Made by a program: the position numbers and the translations under genes. Shown one piece after another: positions 37,891-47,263 of a stretch of DNA of 52,101 nt. Within the stretch, counting starts at the first letter, position 1. Every line of letters begins with the position of its first letter. Below the pieces are notes generated by a model. It saw only the letters and a list, made by a program, of their open reading frames with translations. It was not told the DNA's origin and searched no databases. Source of the DNA: Burkholderiales bacterium (GTDB lineage Bacteria > Pseudomonadota > Gammaproteobacteria > Burkholderiales > Burkholderiaceae_C); the NCBI GenBank assembly GCA_003963005.1, contig RXJW01000027.1, positions 1-52,101 of the forward strand, given 5' to 3'.

Positions 37891-38733
37891 ATGGACAAAC
37901 GTGATGAGTTGTTACTGCCTGCCGTCGAGTCTCTGCTCGTGCCGCTGGCCCGCCTGTGCATCGCGCACGGGCTGCCGCATGCGCCGGTGGAGGAGCTGCT
38001 CAAGCGCGCTTTCGTGCGCGCGGCCCGCGAAGCGCGCCAGGCGGCCGGCGCCACCGGAGCCCGCGACGTGAGCCAGGTGGCGATCGCCACCGGCCTGAGC
38101 CGGCGCGAAGTGGCCCGGGTCAGTGGCGAGCTGTCGGCCCTGCCGCCGCAGCGCACCAGCCCGGCCGGGCGTGCCTATGCGCACTGGATGACGCACCCCG
38201 ACTACGCCGGCCCGGACGGCCAACCGGCCGACCTCCCCCGCAACGGCGTCGCGCCGAGCTTCGACAGCCTGGCCCAGGCGATCACACGCCACGTCCACCC
38301 GCGCAGCGTGCTCGACGAAATGCTCCGCCTGGGGCTGGCGCGGCTGTCGGAGGACGGCCAGACCGTGCGCTTTGAGCCGGACCGCGTGACGCCCACGCAG
38401 GACGACGCGCAGATGTTCGGCTTCCTGGGCGCCAACGTCGGCGACCACCTGGCAGCGGCCACCGACAACGTCGTGCACCGCGATCGCCGCCACTTCGAGC
38501 AGGCCATCTACGCCGACGAGCTGAGCGAAACCTCGGCCGCCGCCATCACCGAGCTCGCCCGGGCGCAATGGGCCCGGCTGCGCGCCGAACTGATCCCGGA
38601 ACTCGAACGCCTCATCGACGCCGACCAGGCCGCCGGCCGCCCCGGCACCCATCGCGCCCGCCTGGGGCTCTTCACCTACCACGCACCCGACACGGAGTCT
38701 CCCGATGCCACGCCGCCTGCCCAGCCCACCTGA
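37891..38733 (+). CDS. DUF6502 family protein
   Basis: The 280-residue protein starts MDKRDELLLPAVESLLVPLARLCIAHG. GLSRREVARVSGELSALP has a helix-turn-helix-like look near residues 70-90, and RAYAHWMTHPDYAGPDGQP is well conserved in this family. It is likely cytoplasmic; function is unknown, possibly regulatory. The DUF5666 gene starts 29 bases before its stop, and the two families are commonly found together in Burkholderiales (from general knowledge). No Shine-Dalgarno is visible before the ATG at 37891, and the predicted leader is very short. Confidence 0.82.
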   Translation: MDKRDELLLPAVESLLVPLARLCIAHGLPHAPVEELLKRAFVRAAREARQAAGATGARDVSQVAIATGLSRREVARVSGELSALPPQRTSPAGRAYAHWMTHPDYAGPDGQPADLPRNGVAPSFDSLAQAITRHVHPRSVLDEMLRLGLARLSEDGQTVRFEPDRVTPTQDDAQMFGFLGANVGDHLAAATDNVVHRDRRHFEQAIYADELSETSAAAITELARAQWARLRAELIPELERLIDADQAAGRPGTHRARLGLFTYHAPDTESPDATPPAQPT

Positions 38734-39892
38734 CACACCCCTCTCTCGCCGACACTGGCTGACCCTGGCCGGCACTGCGACGCTGACCGCCTGCGGCGGC
38801 GGCGCGAATGCACCGCAGGAAGCGCCTGCACTGGCGCGGCCGCTCGGCGTGGCGACGGGCGGCACAGGGCGCGTCCAGAGCTTCCTGAGTGCAGCCGTCA
38901 CGGCCACACCTCCGCTGGTCGTTGGCGGCGTGACGCTGGACACGCAGGATGCCGACATCAGCGACGGCGAAGGTGCGAGCCTGCGACTGAAGGAACTCGC
39001 CCCGGGCATGACGGCACGGGTGCTGGCCGGCAGCATCGTCGCCGGCGCAGCTCACGCCGTGACGGTGATGGTGGACACGCAGGTCGCCGGGCCCGCCACC
39101 TGGCTCGACAGCCGCACCTTGCTCGTGCTGGGCCAACGCGTGTCGGTGAGTTCCACGGCCGTGCGCGGTCCGGGTGCTGGGGGCACGCCCCAGGAGGTCC
39201 GGGTCTGGGGCCGGCTGGATGTCGTCGGCGGCCGCATCGTGGCCAGTCGCCTGGCCGTCCGCACGCCGACCGTGGCACCCATGCTCCGGGGGCTGCTGAC
39301 CTCGGTGGATCGTTCTGCCGGCTGGCTTCAGGTCGGTCCGCTGGTGGCGCGGGCCGTGGATGGCGGAACGATTCCTTCGGGGCTGGCCGAGGGCTCCGTC
39401 GTGCGCCTCACGCTGGGCGAGTTGCTGCCCGACGGCAGTTGGCAACTGCTCGCCGCCCGCGACGACGCGCTGCGCCCGCCGGATGGTCTGACCGTGGAGC
39501 TGGAGGGGCAGGTCACGCAGTTCACGTCGGCGCGTCAGTTCGCGATCGATGGCGTGCCGGTCAAGGCCAGCCGCGCTCAGATCGAAGGCCTGGCGCAGCT
39601 GCAACTGGGCGCGACCGCCGAAGTGCACGGCACGATGCGCGACGGTGCTCTGGTGGCCACGGAAGTCTCTGCCCAGGCGGCAGAACCGCTGGAGCTCGCC
39701 GGCCGCATCACGGCACTGGATGCCGGCAGCCAGACCTTCCTGCTCAACGGCTGGCAGGTGCGCTGGGATGCTGCCACCCGATTCAGTGGCGGCGCGAGCG
39801 ATGGCCTGCGCGTCGGTCGTCAACTGGCCTTGCGAGCACGCTGGCGGCCCGGCGCCGCGGCGCTGCAGGCCTTGAGCGTCGTGCTGGAGTGA
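38705..39892 (+). CDS. DUF5666 lipoprotein
   Basis: The 395-residue product has an RR-containing signal (SRRHWLTLAGTATLTAC) with a lipobox ending at Cys30, so it is probably a lipoprotein. The rest is a series of about five small beta-rich repeats of the DUF5666 type, for example GRVQSFLSAAVTATPPLVVGG, VRVWGRLDVVGGRIVASRLAV and LELAGRITALDAGSQTFLLNG. Function is unknown. It overlaps the DUF6502 gene by 29 bases, so their expression is linked. Confidence 0.82.
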   Translation: MPRRLPSPPDTPLSRRHWLTLAGTATLTACGGGANAPQEAPALARPLGVATGGTGRVQSFLSAAVTATPPLVVGGVTLDTQDADISDGEGASLRLKELAPGMTARVLAGSIVAGAAHAVTVMVDTQVAGPATWLDSRTLLVLGQRVSVSSTAVRGPGAGGTPQEVRVWGRLDVVGGRIVASRLAVRTPTVAPMLRGLLTSVDRSAGWLQVGPLVARAVDGGTIPSGLAEGSVVRLTLGELLPDGSWQLLAARDDALRPPDGLTVELEGQVTQFTSARQFAIDGVPVKASRAQIEGLAQLQLGATAEVHGTMRDGALVATEVSAQAAEPLELAGRITALDAGSQTFLLNGWQVRWDAATRFSGGASDGLRVGRQLALRARWRPGAAALQALSVVLE

Positions 39893-39918
39893 CCCGCCAG
39901 GCTGCCTAAGATGGCGGC

Positions 39919-40578
39919 ATGACGACACGTGACTTGACCTGGGTGGCCGGTGGCAGTGGCCTCGTGGGGCGTGAGCTGCTGCGGCAACTCGCCGGCACGC
40001 CCGTGCTGGCCTTGGTGCGCCGCCCGCTGAACGGGCTGCCGGCCGACGAACGGCGCGATGAGCGCGTCGTCGATCTGCAAGCCCTCCACGCGGACCTGCC
40101 CGCACCCCGGCGCGTGTTCATCGCGCTGGGCACGACGATGGCCCAGGCAGGCTCGCAGGCGGCCTTCCGCGCCGTGGACTTCGATGCAGTGCTGGCCGTG
40201 GCGCGCGCGGCCCGAGCCCATGGCGCGAGCCACTGCGGTGTCGTGTCGGCCCTCGGCGCCGATGCGCGCTCGGGTGTGTTCTACAACCGCATCAAGGGGG
40301 AGGCGGAAGCCGCCCTGAGCTCGCTGGGGTTCGAGCGTCTCGTCATCGCGCGCCCCTCGCTGCTGGACGGCCGGCGCGAAGCCCTCGGCCAGCCGCACCG
40401 CGCTGGCGAGGCCTGGGGCCTGCGCCTGACCCGGCCGCTCGCACCGCTGATCCCGAAGGCCTGGCGCCCGATCGGTGCCGATCGCGTGGCGCGCGCGCTG
40501 CGGCTTGCGCTGGATCAGCCGGGGCCCGCCGTGCGGGTGTTGGAATCAGGCGAGATGCAAACGCTCGGAGCGCCATGA
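39919..40578 (+). CDS. NAD(P)-binding epimerase-like oxidoreductase
   Basis: The 219-residue protein has a Rossmann start, LTWVAGGSGLVGRELLRQLAG. FIALGTTMAQAGSQAAFRAVDF and FYNRIKGEAEAALSSLGFERLVIARPSLL resemble short atypical SDRs (TIP30/YbjT-like). The reaction is unknown. Its stop overlaps the next start by 4 bases (ATGA). Confidence 0.82.
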   Translation: MTTRDLTWVAGGSGLVGRELLRQLAGTPVLALVRRPLNGLPADERRDERVVDLQALHADLPAPRRVFIALGTTMAQAGSQAAFRAVDFDAVLAVARAARAHGASHCGVVSALGADARSGVFYNRIKGEAEAALSSLGFERLVIARPSLLDGRREALGQPHRAGEAWGLRLTRPLAPLIPKAWRPIGADRVARALRLALDQPGPAVRVLESGEMQTLGAP

Positions 40579-41945
40579 ACCTGACCTTTCTCGGTGCCGC
40601 CGACACCGTCACCGGCTCGCGCCACCTGCTCACGCTCGGCGATCAGCGCCTGTTGCTCGACGCCGGCCTCTTCCAGGGTTTCAAGACGCTGCGCGAACGC
40701 AACTGGATGCCCCTGGGCGTCGCCGCCGCAGAGCTGGACGCCGTGCTTCTGTCCCATGCCCACCTCGACCACTGCGGCTACCTGCCCGCGCTGCGCCGCC
40801 AGGGTTTCAAAGGCCCGATCTACGCGACCACGGCCACCCGCGACCTGTGTGACGTGCTGCTGCGCGACAGCGCGCATCTGCAGGAAGAAGACGCCCGCCG
40901 CGCCAACAGGGAGGGCAGCAGCCGGCACGACAAGGCCCTGCCGCTGTACAGCGTGCGCGAGGCCGAAGCCACGCTCCAGCAGTTCGCCCCCCTGCCGCGG
41001 GACGGCAGGCTGCGCCTGGGTGACACCGACGTCCGCTTCACGCCGGCCGGCCACCTGCTCGGCGCCAGCAGCATCCACGTGAGCCATGCCGGGCGCTCGC
41101 TGCTGTTCTCGGGCGACATCGGCCGCGTGGGAGACCTGCTCATGCCCGTGCCCCAGGTGCCGGCGGGCGCCGACGTCGTGCTGATCGAATCCACCTACGG
41201 CAACCGCCTGCATCCGGCGCAGGACGCCCAGGCGCACCTCGGCCAGATCCTGCGCAACACCTTCAAGCGCGGCGGCTCGGTGCTGCTGCCAAGCTTTGCG
41301 GTAGGCCGCGCCCAGGCACTGCTCCTGCTGCTGCAACGCCTGCGCCGGGCGGGCGAGCTGCCGCTGGACGTGCCGATCTGGCTGGACAGCCCAATGGCCG
41401 AACTCGCCACCGAACTCACCGTCAAGCACGCCCGGCTGCTGCGCATCTCGGCCAGCGAGGCGCGCAGCCTGACCGATCGGGTTCACTACGTCACCAAGCA
41501 GGCTCAGAGCCTGAAGCTCGCCGCCGCCCTCGCGCAGCCGCGCAGCAAGCCGGCCATCGTCATCTCCGCCAGCGGCATGGCCACGGGCGGACGGGTGCTG
41601 AACTACATCGAGACCTTGGCGCCGCAGGCCCGGCATCACATCGCCTTCCCGGGCTTCCAGGCCGGCGGCACGCGGGGTGCACGGATGGTGGGCGGTGAAC
41701 GAGAAATCAAGCTGCGCGGCCGCTGGGTGCCGGTGAACGCCGAGGTCAGCCAGCTCGAAGGCCTGTCGGGTCATGCCGACGCCGACGGCCTGCTGCAGTG
41801 GTTGCGCGCCCTGCCCCGACCGCCTGAGCAGGTCTACGTGGTGCACGGTGAGCCGGCCGCCGCAGATGCCCTGCGCAGCCGCATCCAGGACGAGCTCGGC
41901 TGGGCCGTGCGCGTGCCTCAGCATGGCGAGACCGTGTCCGCGTGA
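40575..41945 (+). CDS. MBL-fold beta-CASP RNA-processing exonuclease/endonuclease
   Basis: The 456-residue protein has the metallo-beta-lactamase motif SHAHLDHCGYLPAL, and FTPAGHLLGASSIHV with a further ligand in LLFSGDIGR. The beta-CASP insert follows (SFAVGRAQALLLLLQRLR, WLDSPMA, ASGMATGGRVLNYI), and SGHADADGLLQWL supplies the last metal-binding residues. The family resembles CPSF-73 and is predicted to cleave RNA with two zinc ions. It follows the epimerase gene with a 4-base overlap, and its stop overlaps the next start as TGATG. Confidence 0.9.
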   Translation: MNLTFLGAADTVTGSRHLLTLGDQRLLLDAGLFQGFKTLRERNWMPLGVAAAELDAVLLSHAHLDHCGYLPALRRQGFKGPIYATTATRDLCDVLLRDSAHLQEEDARRANREGSSRHDKALPLYSVREAEATLQQFAPLPRDGRLRLGDTDVRFTPAGHLLGASSIHVSHAGRSLLFSGDIGRVGDLLMPVPQVPAGADVVLIESTYGNRLHPAQDAQAHLGQILRNTFKRGGSVLLPSFAVGRAQALLLLLQRLRRAGELPLDVPIWLDSPMAELATELTVKHARLLRISASEARSLTDRVHYVTKQAQSLKLAAALAQPRSKPAIVISASGMATGGRVLNYIETLAPQARHHIAFPGFQAGGTRGARMVGGEREIKLRGRWVPVNAEVSQLEGLSGHADADGLLQWLRALPRPPEQVYVVHGEPAAADALRSRIQDELGWAVRVPQHGETVSA

Positions 41946-42115
41946 TGACGGGAGGCGAGCCAGCCTTCGGTGTTTCGGGCGACGTCGCCGTCGGCCTGGC
42001 GGCAGCGCTGGGCAGTGGCCTGCTCGTCGGACTGGAGCGCGAGCGGCACAATGCCCGGGCCGCTGCAGCCGCAACGATGCTGGCGCCGCACCCGAGCGCT
42101 CCCGGAGGATGCTGA
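41945..42115 (+). pseudogene. N-terminal relic of an MgtC/DUF4010-type membrane protein gene
   Basis: This 56-codon frame starts at ATG overlapping the upstream stop (TGATG). Its residues 14-34, VAVGLAAALGSGLLVGLERER less one end residue, match the first helix and the conserved GLERER of MgtC/SapB and DUF4010 proteins. After HNARAAAAATML the expected continuation (GxRTFxLVxLLG and further helices) is missing and a stop follows. The gene has evidently lost its 3' part, by deletion or decay. mnmC begins 16 bases later. A functional micropeptide is less likely but cannot be ruled out. Confidence 0.6.
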
Positions 42116-42131
42116 TGCACGGGGGGCCGTC

Positions 42132-43994
42132 ATGACCCTGAACATCGCGCCGGCCGACGTCGATTTCAGCGATCCGGCCGCCCCCGCCTCGCCGCAGTAC
42201 GGCGACGTCTACCATGCGCGCGCCGGCGCCCTGGCCCAGGCGCGGCATGTCTTCCTTGGCGGGAACGGCTTGCCGGCGCGATGGCAGGGCCGGGACCGGT
42301 TCGTCGTGCTGGAGACGGGCTTCGGCCTGGGCAACAACTTCCTCGCGACCTGGGATGCCTGGCGCCAGGACCCGCAACGCTGCACACGGCTGGTGTTCGT
42401 CAGCATCGAGAAGCACCCGCTGCGGCACGAAGACCTGGCCCGCGCCCACGCGGGGCGGGCGCTCGGCGAGTTGTCGGCGCAGCTGCTGGAGCGCTGGCCA
42501 CCGCTGACCTCGGGCCTGCATGCACTGGACTTCGAGGGCGGCCGCGTGCAGTTGCTGCTCGGCCTGGGCGACGCGCGCGAAATGCTGCGCGCGCTGGTGC
42601 TGCAGGCCGACGCCTTCTACCTGGACGGCTTCGCCCCGTCCCGCAACCCGGAGCTGTGGGACGACTACCTGATCAAGGGCCTCGCCCGGCACGCGGCACC
42701 GGGCGCCACGGCAGCGACGTGGAGCATCTCGCGCCCGATGCGACGCGCGCTGACGGCCGCGGGCTTCGAGGTGGCACTGGCCCCCGGCTTTGCGATCAAG
42801 CCTGAGATGACGGTCGCGCGCTTCGCACCGCGTCACGCGCCGCAGCGCCCGGCCGGGCGCGTGCCGCTGGCCCCCGACGCGCGGCGGGCCGTGATCGTCG
42901 GGGCGGGCCTGGCGGGTGCCGCCTGTGCGTGGGCGCTGTCCCGCGAGGGGGTGGCCTGTACCGTCATCGATGCGCTGCCCGGCGCGGCCCAGGCCAGCTC
43001 CGGGAACCCGGCCGGGTTGTTCCACGGCACGGTCAACCCGGACGACGGCCCCCACGCCAGGTTCAACCGCGCCGCGGCGCTGGCGACGCAGCGCGCCCTG
43101 GCCGAGCTCGGGCTGCCCCATCAGCGCGGCCTGCTGCGGCTGGAGACCCGGCTGTCGCACGCGCAGATGGCCGGGGCGGCGGCGTATGTCGAGCCCCTGG
43201 CCGCCGAAGCCGCCTCGGCCTTGGCAGGCACTGCGCTTGGCCTGCCGGCCTGGTTCTACCCCGGCGGCGGCGCGCTGGAGCCGGGGGCCTACGTCCGCGC
43301 CCTGCTGGCTGCCAGCGGTGCGACGACCCGCTTCGACGCGGCGGTCGCCCGCCTGCGGGCGGAGGCCGGCGGCTGGACGCTGCTGGACGAGGCCGGCCAG
43401 CCCCTCGCCCAGGCGCCGCTGGTGGTGCTGGCCGGCGGCCACGCGCAGCGGCCCCTGCTCGCCGCGCTGGCCGGCGACCTCGTCACCCAGCGCGGCCAGC
43501 TCAGCCATGTGCCCCAGGCGCCCTGGTGCCCGGCGGTCCCGGTCGCGGGCGACGGCTACGCGATTGCCGACGGCCGGGGCGGCGCCTGGTGCGGCGCCAC
43601 CGGCCAGGACGCTGATCCCGACGCCGACCTGCGCGAGGCCGACCACGCCGAGAACCTGCAGCGCTACGCCCGCCTGGCCGGGCTGCATGCGCCACCGGCC
43701 GCCCCGCTGGCGGGCCGTGTTGGCTGGCGGCTGCTGACGGCGGACCGGTTGCCGCTGATCGGCGGGCTCGCCGCGCCCGGGCCGCTGGCCGACCAGCTCC
43801 GGTTGCAGGCGCGGCAGCCCGGCTTGATGGTCTGCACCGCCTTCGGCTCCCGCGGCATCGGCTGGGCGGCACTGGCGGGTCGCGTCGTGGCGGCGCTGGC
43901 CGTCGGAGCGCCCTGCCCGCTGGAAGCCGACCTGCTGGATGCCGTGGACCCGATGCGCTTCGCGTTGCGGCGGCAACGCAGGCCCGCGCGCTGA
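42132..43994 (+). CDS. mnmC: Bifunctional tRNA mnm5s2U34 methyltransferase / FAD-dependent demodification enzyme MnmC
   Basis: The 620-residue protein has an N-terminal methyltransferase domain (1-245) with [15 protein letters not shown] and [16 protein letters not shown]. The C-terminal FAD oxidoreductase domain begins at [21 protein letters not shown] and ends with [17 protein letters not shown]. The FAD part removes the carboxymethyl group from cmnm5U34 and the other part methylates nm5U34 in tRNAs reading mixed codon boxes. Residues [22 protein letters not shown] near the N-terminus are family-specific. ATG at 42132 has a G-run upstream. Confidence 0.93.
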   Translation: MTLNIAPADVDFSDPAAPASPQYGDVYHARAGALAQARHVFLGGNGLPARWQGRDRFVVLETGFGLGNNFLATWDAWRQDPQRCTRLVFVSIEKHPLRHEDLARAHAGRALGELSAQLLERWPPLTSGLHALDFEGGRVQLLLGLGDAREMLRALVLQADAFYLDGFAPSRNPELWDDYLIKGLARHAAPGATAATWSISRPMRRALTAAGFEVALAPGFAIKPEMTVARFAPRHAPQRPAGRVPLAPDARRAVIVGAGLAGAACAWALSREGVACTVIDALPGAAQASSGNPAGLFHGTVNPDDGPHARFNRAAALATQRALAELGLPHQRGLLRLETRLSHAQMAGAAAYVEPLAAEAASALAGTALGLPAWFYPGGGALEPGAYVRALLAASGATTRFDAAVARLRAEAGGWTLLDEAGQPLAQAPLVVLAGGHAQRPLLAALAGDLVTQRGQLSHVPQAPWCPAVPVAGDGYAIADGRGGAWCGATGQDADPDADLREADHAENLQRYARLAGLHAPPAAPLAGRVGWRLLTADRLPLIGGLAAPGPLADQLRLQARQPGLMVCTAFGSRGIGWAALAGRVVAALAVGAPCPLEADLLDAVDPMRFALRRQRRPAR

Positions 43995-44121
43995 TCCGCC
44001 GCTTCGGCAACTATTGCCGGTTTGCCCGGCTGATCAGCGGCTCCGCGCCCGGGCCCGGGCGGCACACTGCGTGGGTTTGCCGGCTCGGACCGGCGGTTTG
44101 CTTTCTGAGGGAGACCCCAGC

Positions 44122-45447
44122 ATGTTCGGTTCAGGCAGCGGTTCGCAGAAGTTGAAGTTGGCGCTGTTCGCCATCCTCGCCGTCGTCACGGTGTCCGTCG
44201 GCATGGCGCTCTCGGGCCTGGGCGACAACGCCGGCTCGGCCAAGACCTGGCTCATCATCGGCCTGGTGCTCACCTGGGTAGCCGGCATCGCGGGTGTGGT
44301 GCTGGGCGGCGGCGGTTCGGGCGGTAGCCTGCATGCCGCCACGGAAGCGGCCGAGGCCCTCGCGCGGTTTGACCTCACCCACCCGATCCCGAACGGCGGC
44401 TCCGATGACGTGGGCCGCCTGCTGACGGCGCTCGAGGCCACACAGCGCTCGCTGCAGAAGATCATCGGCGACATGCGCAGCGCCGCCGACAGCATCGGCA
44501 CCGCCAGCGCCGAAATCGCCACCGGCAACCTCGACCTCAGCCAGCGCACCGAGCAGACGGCCAGCAACCTGCAGAACGCCGCCTCGTCGATGAGCGAACT
44601 GACCGGCACCGTCAAGCAGACCGCCGATGCCGCGATGACCGCCAACCAGCTCGCTAGCTCGGCCGCCTCGGTCGCCCAGCGCGGCGGCGAGGCCGTGTCC
44701 CAGGTGGTGGCGACGATGGACGAGATCAGCCAGAGCTCGCGCAAGATCAACGACATCATCGGCGTGATCGACGGCATCGCCTTCCAGACCAACATCCTGG
44801 CGCTGAATGCCGCCGTGGAAGCGGCGCGTGCCGGTGAGCAGGGCCGCGGCTTCGCCGTCGTGGCCGCCGAGGTGCGCTCGCTGGCGCAGCGGTCGGCGGG
44901 TGCCGCCAAGGAAATCAAGACGCTGATCAGCGCCAGCGTCGAGCGCGTCGACTCCGGCACCCAGCAGGTGCAGGCCGCGGGCAGCACGATGACCGAGATC
45001 GTCGCCAGCGTGCAGCGCGTGACCGACATCATCGGCGAGATCAGCGCCGCAGCGCGTGAGCAGAGCGAGGGCATCGCCGTCGTCAACGGCTCCGTCGTGC
45101 AGCTCGACCAGATGACGCAGCAGAACGCCGCCCTGGTGGAAGAGTCCGCCGCCGCCGCCGAAAGCCTGCGCGAGCAATCGGCCCGCATGGCTGATGCAAT
45201 CAGCGTGTTCAAGCTCAGCGGCGCTGGCGCCTCGCGCGGCTTCACGGCCAAGGCGCCCGCTGCGCCGAAGGCGATCAGCGCGCCGGCCAAGCCGGCTGCC
45301 GCAAAGCCTGCGGCGAAACCAGCTGCGGCGCCCAAGGCCACACCGGCGCCCGCACCGAAGTCGACCGCGGCCGCACCTGCACCCGCCCCCAAAGCGCCCG
45401 CACCCGCACCTGCACCCGCTGACGACGGCGACTGGGAGACGTTCTGA
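44122..45447 (+). CDS. Methyl-accepting chemotaxis protein without a periplasmic sensor domain
   Basis: The 441-residue protein has two transmembrane helices (about 11-32 and 42-63) joined by only ~10 residues, so nothing substantial faces the periplasm. No canonical HAMP is evident; a long helical signalling domain follows, with the hairpin tip [43 protein letters not shown] (within residues ~214-258). After residue ~375 comes an Ala/Pro/Lys-rich linker of about 60 residues, and the last five residues are DWETF, a CheR/CheB-tethering pentapeptide. It probably senses membrane or cytoplasmic state, or relays for other receptors. A terminator follows. Confidence 0.92.
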   Translation: MFGSGSGSQKLKLALFAILAVVTVSVGMALSGLGDNAGSAKTWLIIGLVLTWVAGIAGVVLGGGGSGGSLHAATEAAEALARFDLTHPIPNGGSDDVGRLLTALEATQRSLQKIIGDMRSAADSIGTASAEIATGNLDLSQRTEQTASNLQNAASSMSELTGTVKQTADAAMTANQLASSAASVAQRGGEAVSQVVATMDEISQSSRKINDIIGVIDGIAFQTNILALNAAVEAARAGEQGRGFAVVAAEVRSLAQRSAGAAKEIKTLISASVERVDSGTQQVQAAGSTMTEIVASVQRVTDIIGEISAAAREQSEGIAVVNGSVVQLDQMTQQNAALVEESAAAAESLREQSARMADAISVFKLSGAGASRGFTAKAPAAPKAISAPAKPAAAKPAAKPAAAPKATPAPAPKSTAAAPAPAPKAPAPAPAPADDGDWETF

Positions 45448-45473
45448 CCGCACATCCGCGGTGCCCGAACGAC

Positions 45474-45502
45474 AAGCCGGACTGATGTCCGGCTTTTCTT
45501 TT
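45474..45502 (+). terminator. Intrinsic terminator of the chemoreceptor gene
   Basis: AAGCCGGAC (45474-45482) pairs with GTCCGGCTT (45487-45495) across the tetraloop TGAT and runs into TTCTTTTTT. Confidence 0.93.
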
Positions 45503-45532
45503 TTGTGGGCTGGCGAGGGAATCAGGTGCTGC

Positions 45533-45569
45533 CTGTCACGACAGCCGGTGACATGTCACCCCTCTGACA
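45533..45569. promoter_or_regulatory. Cluster of TGACA/TGTCA half-sites upstream of the M4 protease
   Basis: CTGTC-AC-GACAG (45533-45544) is followed by the perfect 14-bp palindrome GGTGACATGTCACC (45547-45560) and a further TGACA (45565-45569). Four or five copies of the same pentamer within 37 bases suggest an operator. It lies 110-146 bases before the protease ATG. The regulator is unknown. Confidence 0.5.
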
Positions 45570-45678
45570 TGCACGGGCAGGTGCCGCGCATAGTCGCCGT
45601 CGGCACTGCCCACCCACCCGGCGCGGCGGGCCGCTGCCGACGTGTGCCAGCAGCCTCACAAACCACCGGAGTCCCACC

Positions 45679-47256
45679 ATGTTCCGAACCAGCCACAAGC
45701 TGTCCGCTCTCGCCCTTGCCCTGCTGTCCTGCGCTGCGCAGGCGCAGTCGCTCCCCGAGGAAGCCTCGCGCGCTGCGCAACTGCGGGCGACCGCCGAAGG
45801 CCTGGCCCGCGCCTTTCCGGGCCTGAGCCTGGACAGCAAGGAACACACCTACGAACTGCGCCGTGTGGCCGTCGATGAAGACGGTGCGAAGCATGTGCAC
45901 CTGGACCGCCGCATCAATGGCCTGCGCGCCATCGGTGCCGACCTGATCGTGCAGACCGACCGCTTCGGCAACCTGGCCACGATGCACCGCAGCGCCACGA
46001 TGCTGCCGACGGCTGCCCTGCCCGCCCGCGCGACGTTCAACGCGACCCGCGCCTGGCGCCTGGTGGCCGACGCTCACCCCGGTGGCACGGTCAACAAGAA
46101 CCCCGAGCAGGTGATCTGGGCGCGTGAAGACCAGCCGCGACTGGCCTGGGAAGTGCTCGTGTCCGGCGAAGCCGCCGACGGGACGCCCTACGAAAAGCAT
46201 GTGATCGTCGACGCGACGACCGGCCAGCGGCTCGATGCCTGGGACGACATCCACACCGCTGCCGTGAACGGCACGGGCCGCACGCTCTTCAGTGGCAACG
46301 TGACGCTGACCACCAACAGCATCACCGGCGGCTACGAGCTGCGTGACCCGAGCCGCGGCGGCACCTACACGATCAACATGGCCAACGGCACCAGCGGCGG
46401 CACGATCTTCAAGGACGCCGACAACATCTGGGGCAACAACGCCACCAGCGACACCGCCAGCGCCGCTGCCGACGCGCAGTACGGCACCGCGGTCACCTGG
46501 GACTACTACAAGAACGTCCACGGCCGCACCGGCATCGCCAACGATGGCCGCGGCGCCTACAACCGCGTCCACTACAGCAGCCGCTACAACAACGCCTACT
46601 GGTCGGACTCCTGCTTCTGCATGACCTACGGCGACGGCGACGGCACGACGTTCCGCCCGCTGGTGGCGCTGGACGTGGCCGGCCACGAGATGACCCACGG
46701 TGTGACGAGCCGCACCGCCGGCCTCATCTACTCGGGCGAATCCGGCGGCCTGAACGAAGCCACGTCCGACATCATGGGCACGATGGTGGAGTTCTACGCC
46801 GCCAACGCCAACGACCCGGGTGACTACCTGATCGGCGAGAAGATCAGCGTCGGGGGTGGTGCGCTGCGCAGCATGGTCAAGCCCAGCAGCGATGGCGCCT
46901 CGGCCGACTGCTGGTACTCCGGCGTGGGCAACCTCGACGTGCACTACAGCTCGGGCGTGGCCAACCACTTCTTCTTCCTGCTCGCCGAGGGCACGAACAG
47001 CAGCTACGGCAACAGCCCGACCTGCGTGGCCGGCAACACCCGCGTAGCCACCGGCTCGGGCAGCCTGACCGGCATCGGCCGCAATGCCGCTGCCAAGATC
47101 TGGTACCGCGCGCTGACCACCAAGTTCACGAGCAGCACCACCTACGCCCAGGCCCGCGCCGCGACCATCGCGGCCGCGCAGGAACTGGCGGCGACGCTGG
47201 GTGCCGACTACTCGGCCAAGGTGGCTGCCGCCTGGAGCGCGGTCGGCCGCAACTGA
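45679..47256 (+). CDS. Secreted M4-family (thermolysin-like) metallopeptidase
   Basis: The 525-residue preproprotein has a signal peptide (to about QAQS at 21-24). An FTP/PepSY-type propeptide follows (to about residue 195, including HVHLDRRINGLRAIGADLIVQ), then the catalytic domain. HEMTH at 336-340 binds zinc and GGLNEATSDIMG supplies the third ligand, Glu360. LDVHYSSGVANHFFFLLAEG contains the active-site histidine. It would be autoprocessed outside the cell and degrade proteins. There is no C-terminal anchoring domain. ATG at 45679 follows CGGAG. Confidence 0.94.
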   Translation: MFRTSHKLSALALALLSCAAQAQSLPEEASRAAQLRATAEGLARAFPGLSLDSKEHTYELRRVAVDEDGAKHVHLDRRINGLRAIGADLIVQTDRFGNLATMHRSATMLPTAALPARATFNATRAWRLVADAHPGGTVNKNPEQVIWAREDQPRLAWEVLVSGEAADGTPYEKHVIVDATTGQRLDAWDDIHTAAVNGTGRTLFSGNVTLTTNSITGGYELRDPSRGGTYTINMANGTSGGTIFKDADNIWGNNATSDTASAAADAQYGTAVTWDYYKNVHGRTGIANDGRGAYNRVHYSSRYNNAYWSDSCFCMTYGDGDGTTFRPLVALDVAGHEMTHGVTSRTAGLIYSGESGGLNEATSDIMGTMVEFYAANANDPGDYLIGEKISVGGGALRSMVKPSSDGASADCWYSGVGNLDVHYSSGVANHFFFLLAEGTNSSYGNSPTCVAGNTRVATGSGSLTGIGRNAAAKIWYRALTTKFTSSTTYAQARAATIAAAQELAATLGADYSAKVAAAWSAVGRN

Positions 47257-47263
47257 GCCCGGC

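Noticed and set aside
40515..43976. Very long open frame on the minus strand (over 1100 codons)
   Set aside because: It lies antisense to the beta-CASP nuclease and mnmC genes, has no recognisable domain and shows His/Gln/Arg-rich chance composition typical of antisense frames in GC-rich DNA.
44046..44094. Palindromes CCCGGGCCCGGG and GCCGG/CCGGC before the chemoreceptor gene
   Set aside because: They are short GC-only dyads likely by chance at this composition, with no T-run and no match to a flagellar sigma-28 promoter.
45280..45420. Ala/Pro/Lys-coding repetitive DNA
   Set aside because: It encodes the flexible linker of the chemoreceptor before the DWETF tether; no mobile or tandem repeat beyond that.
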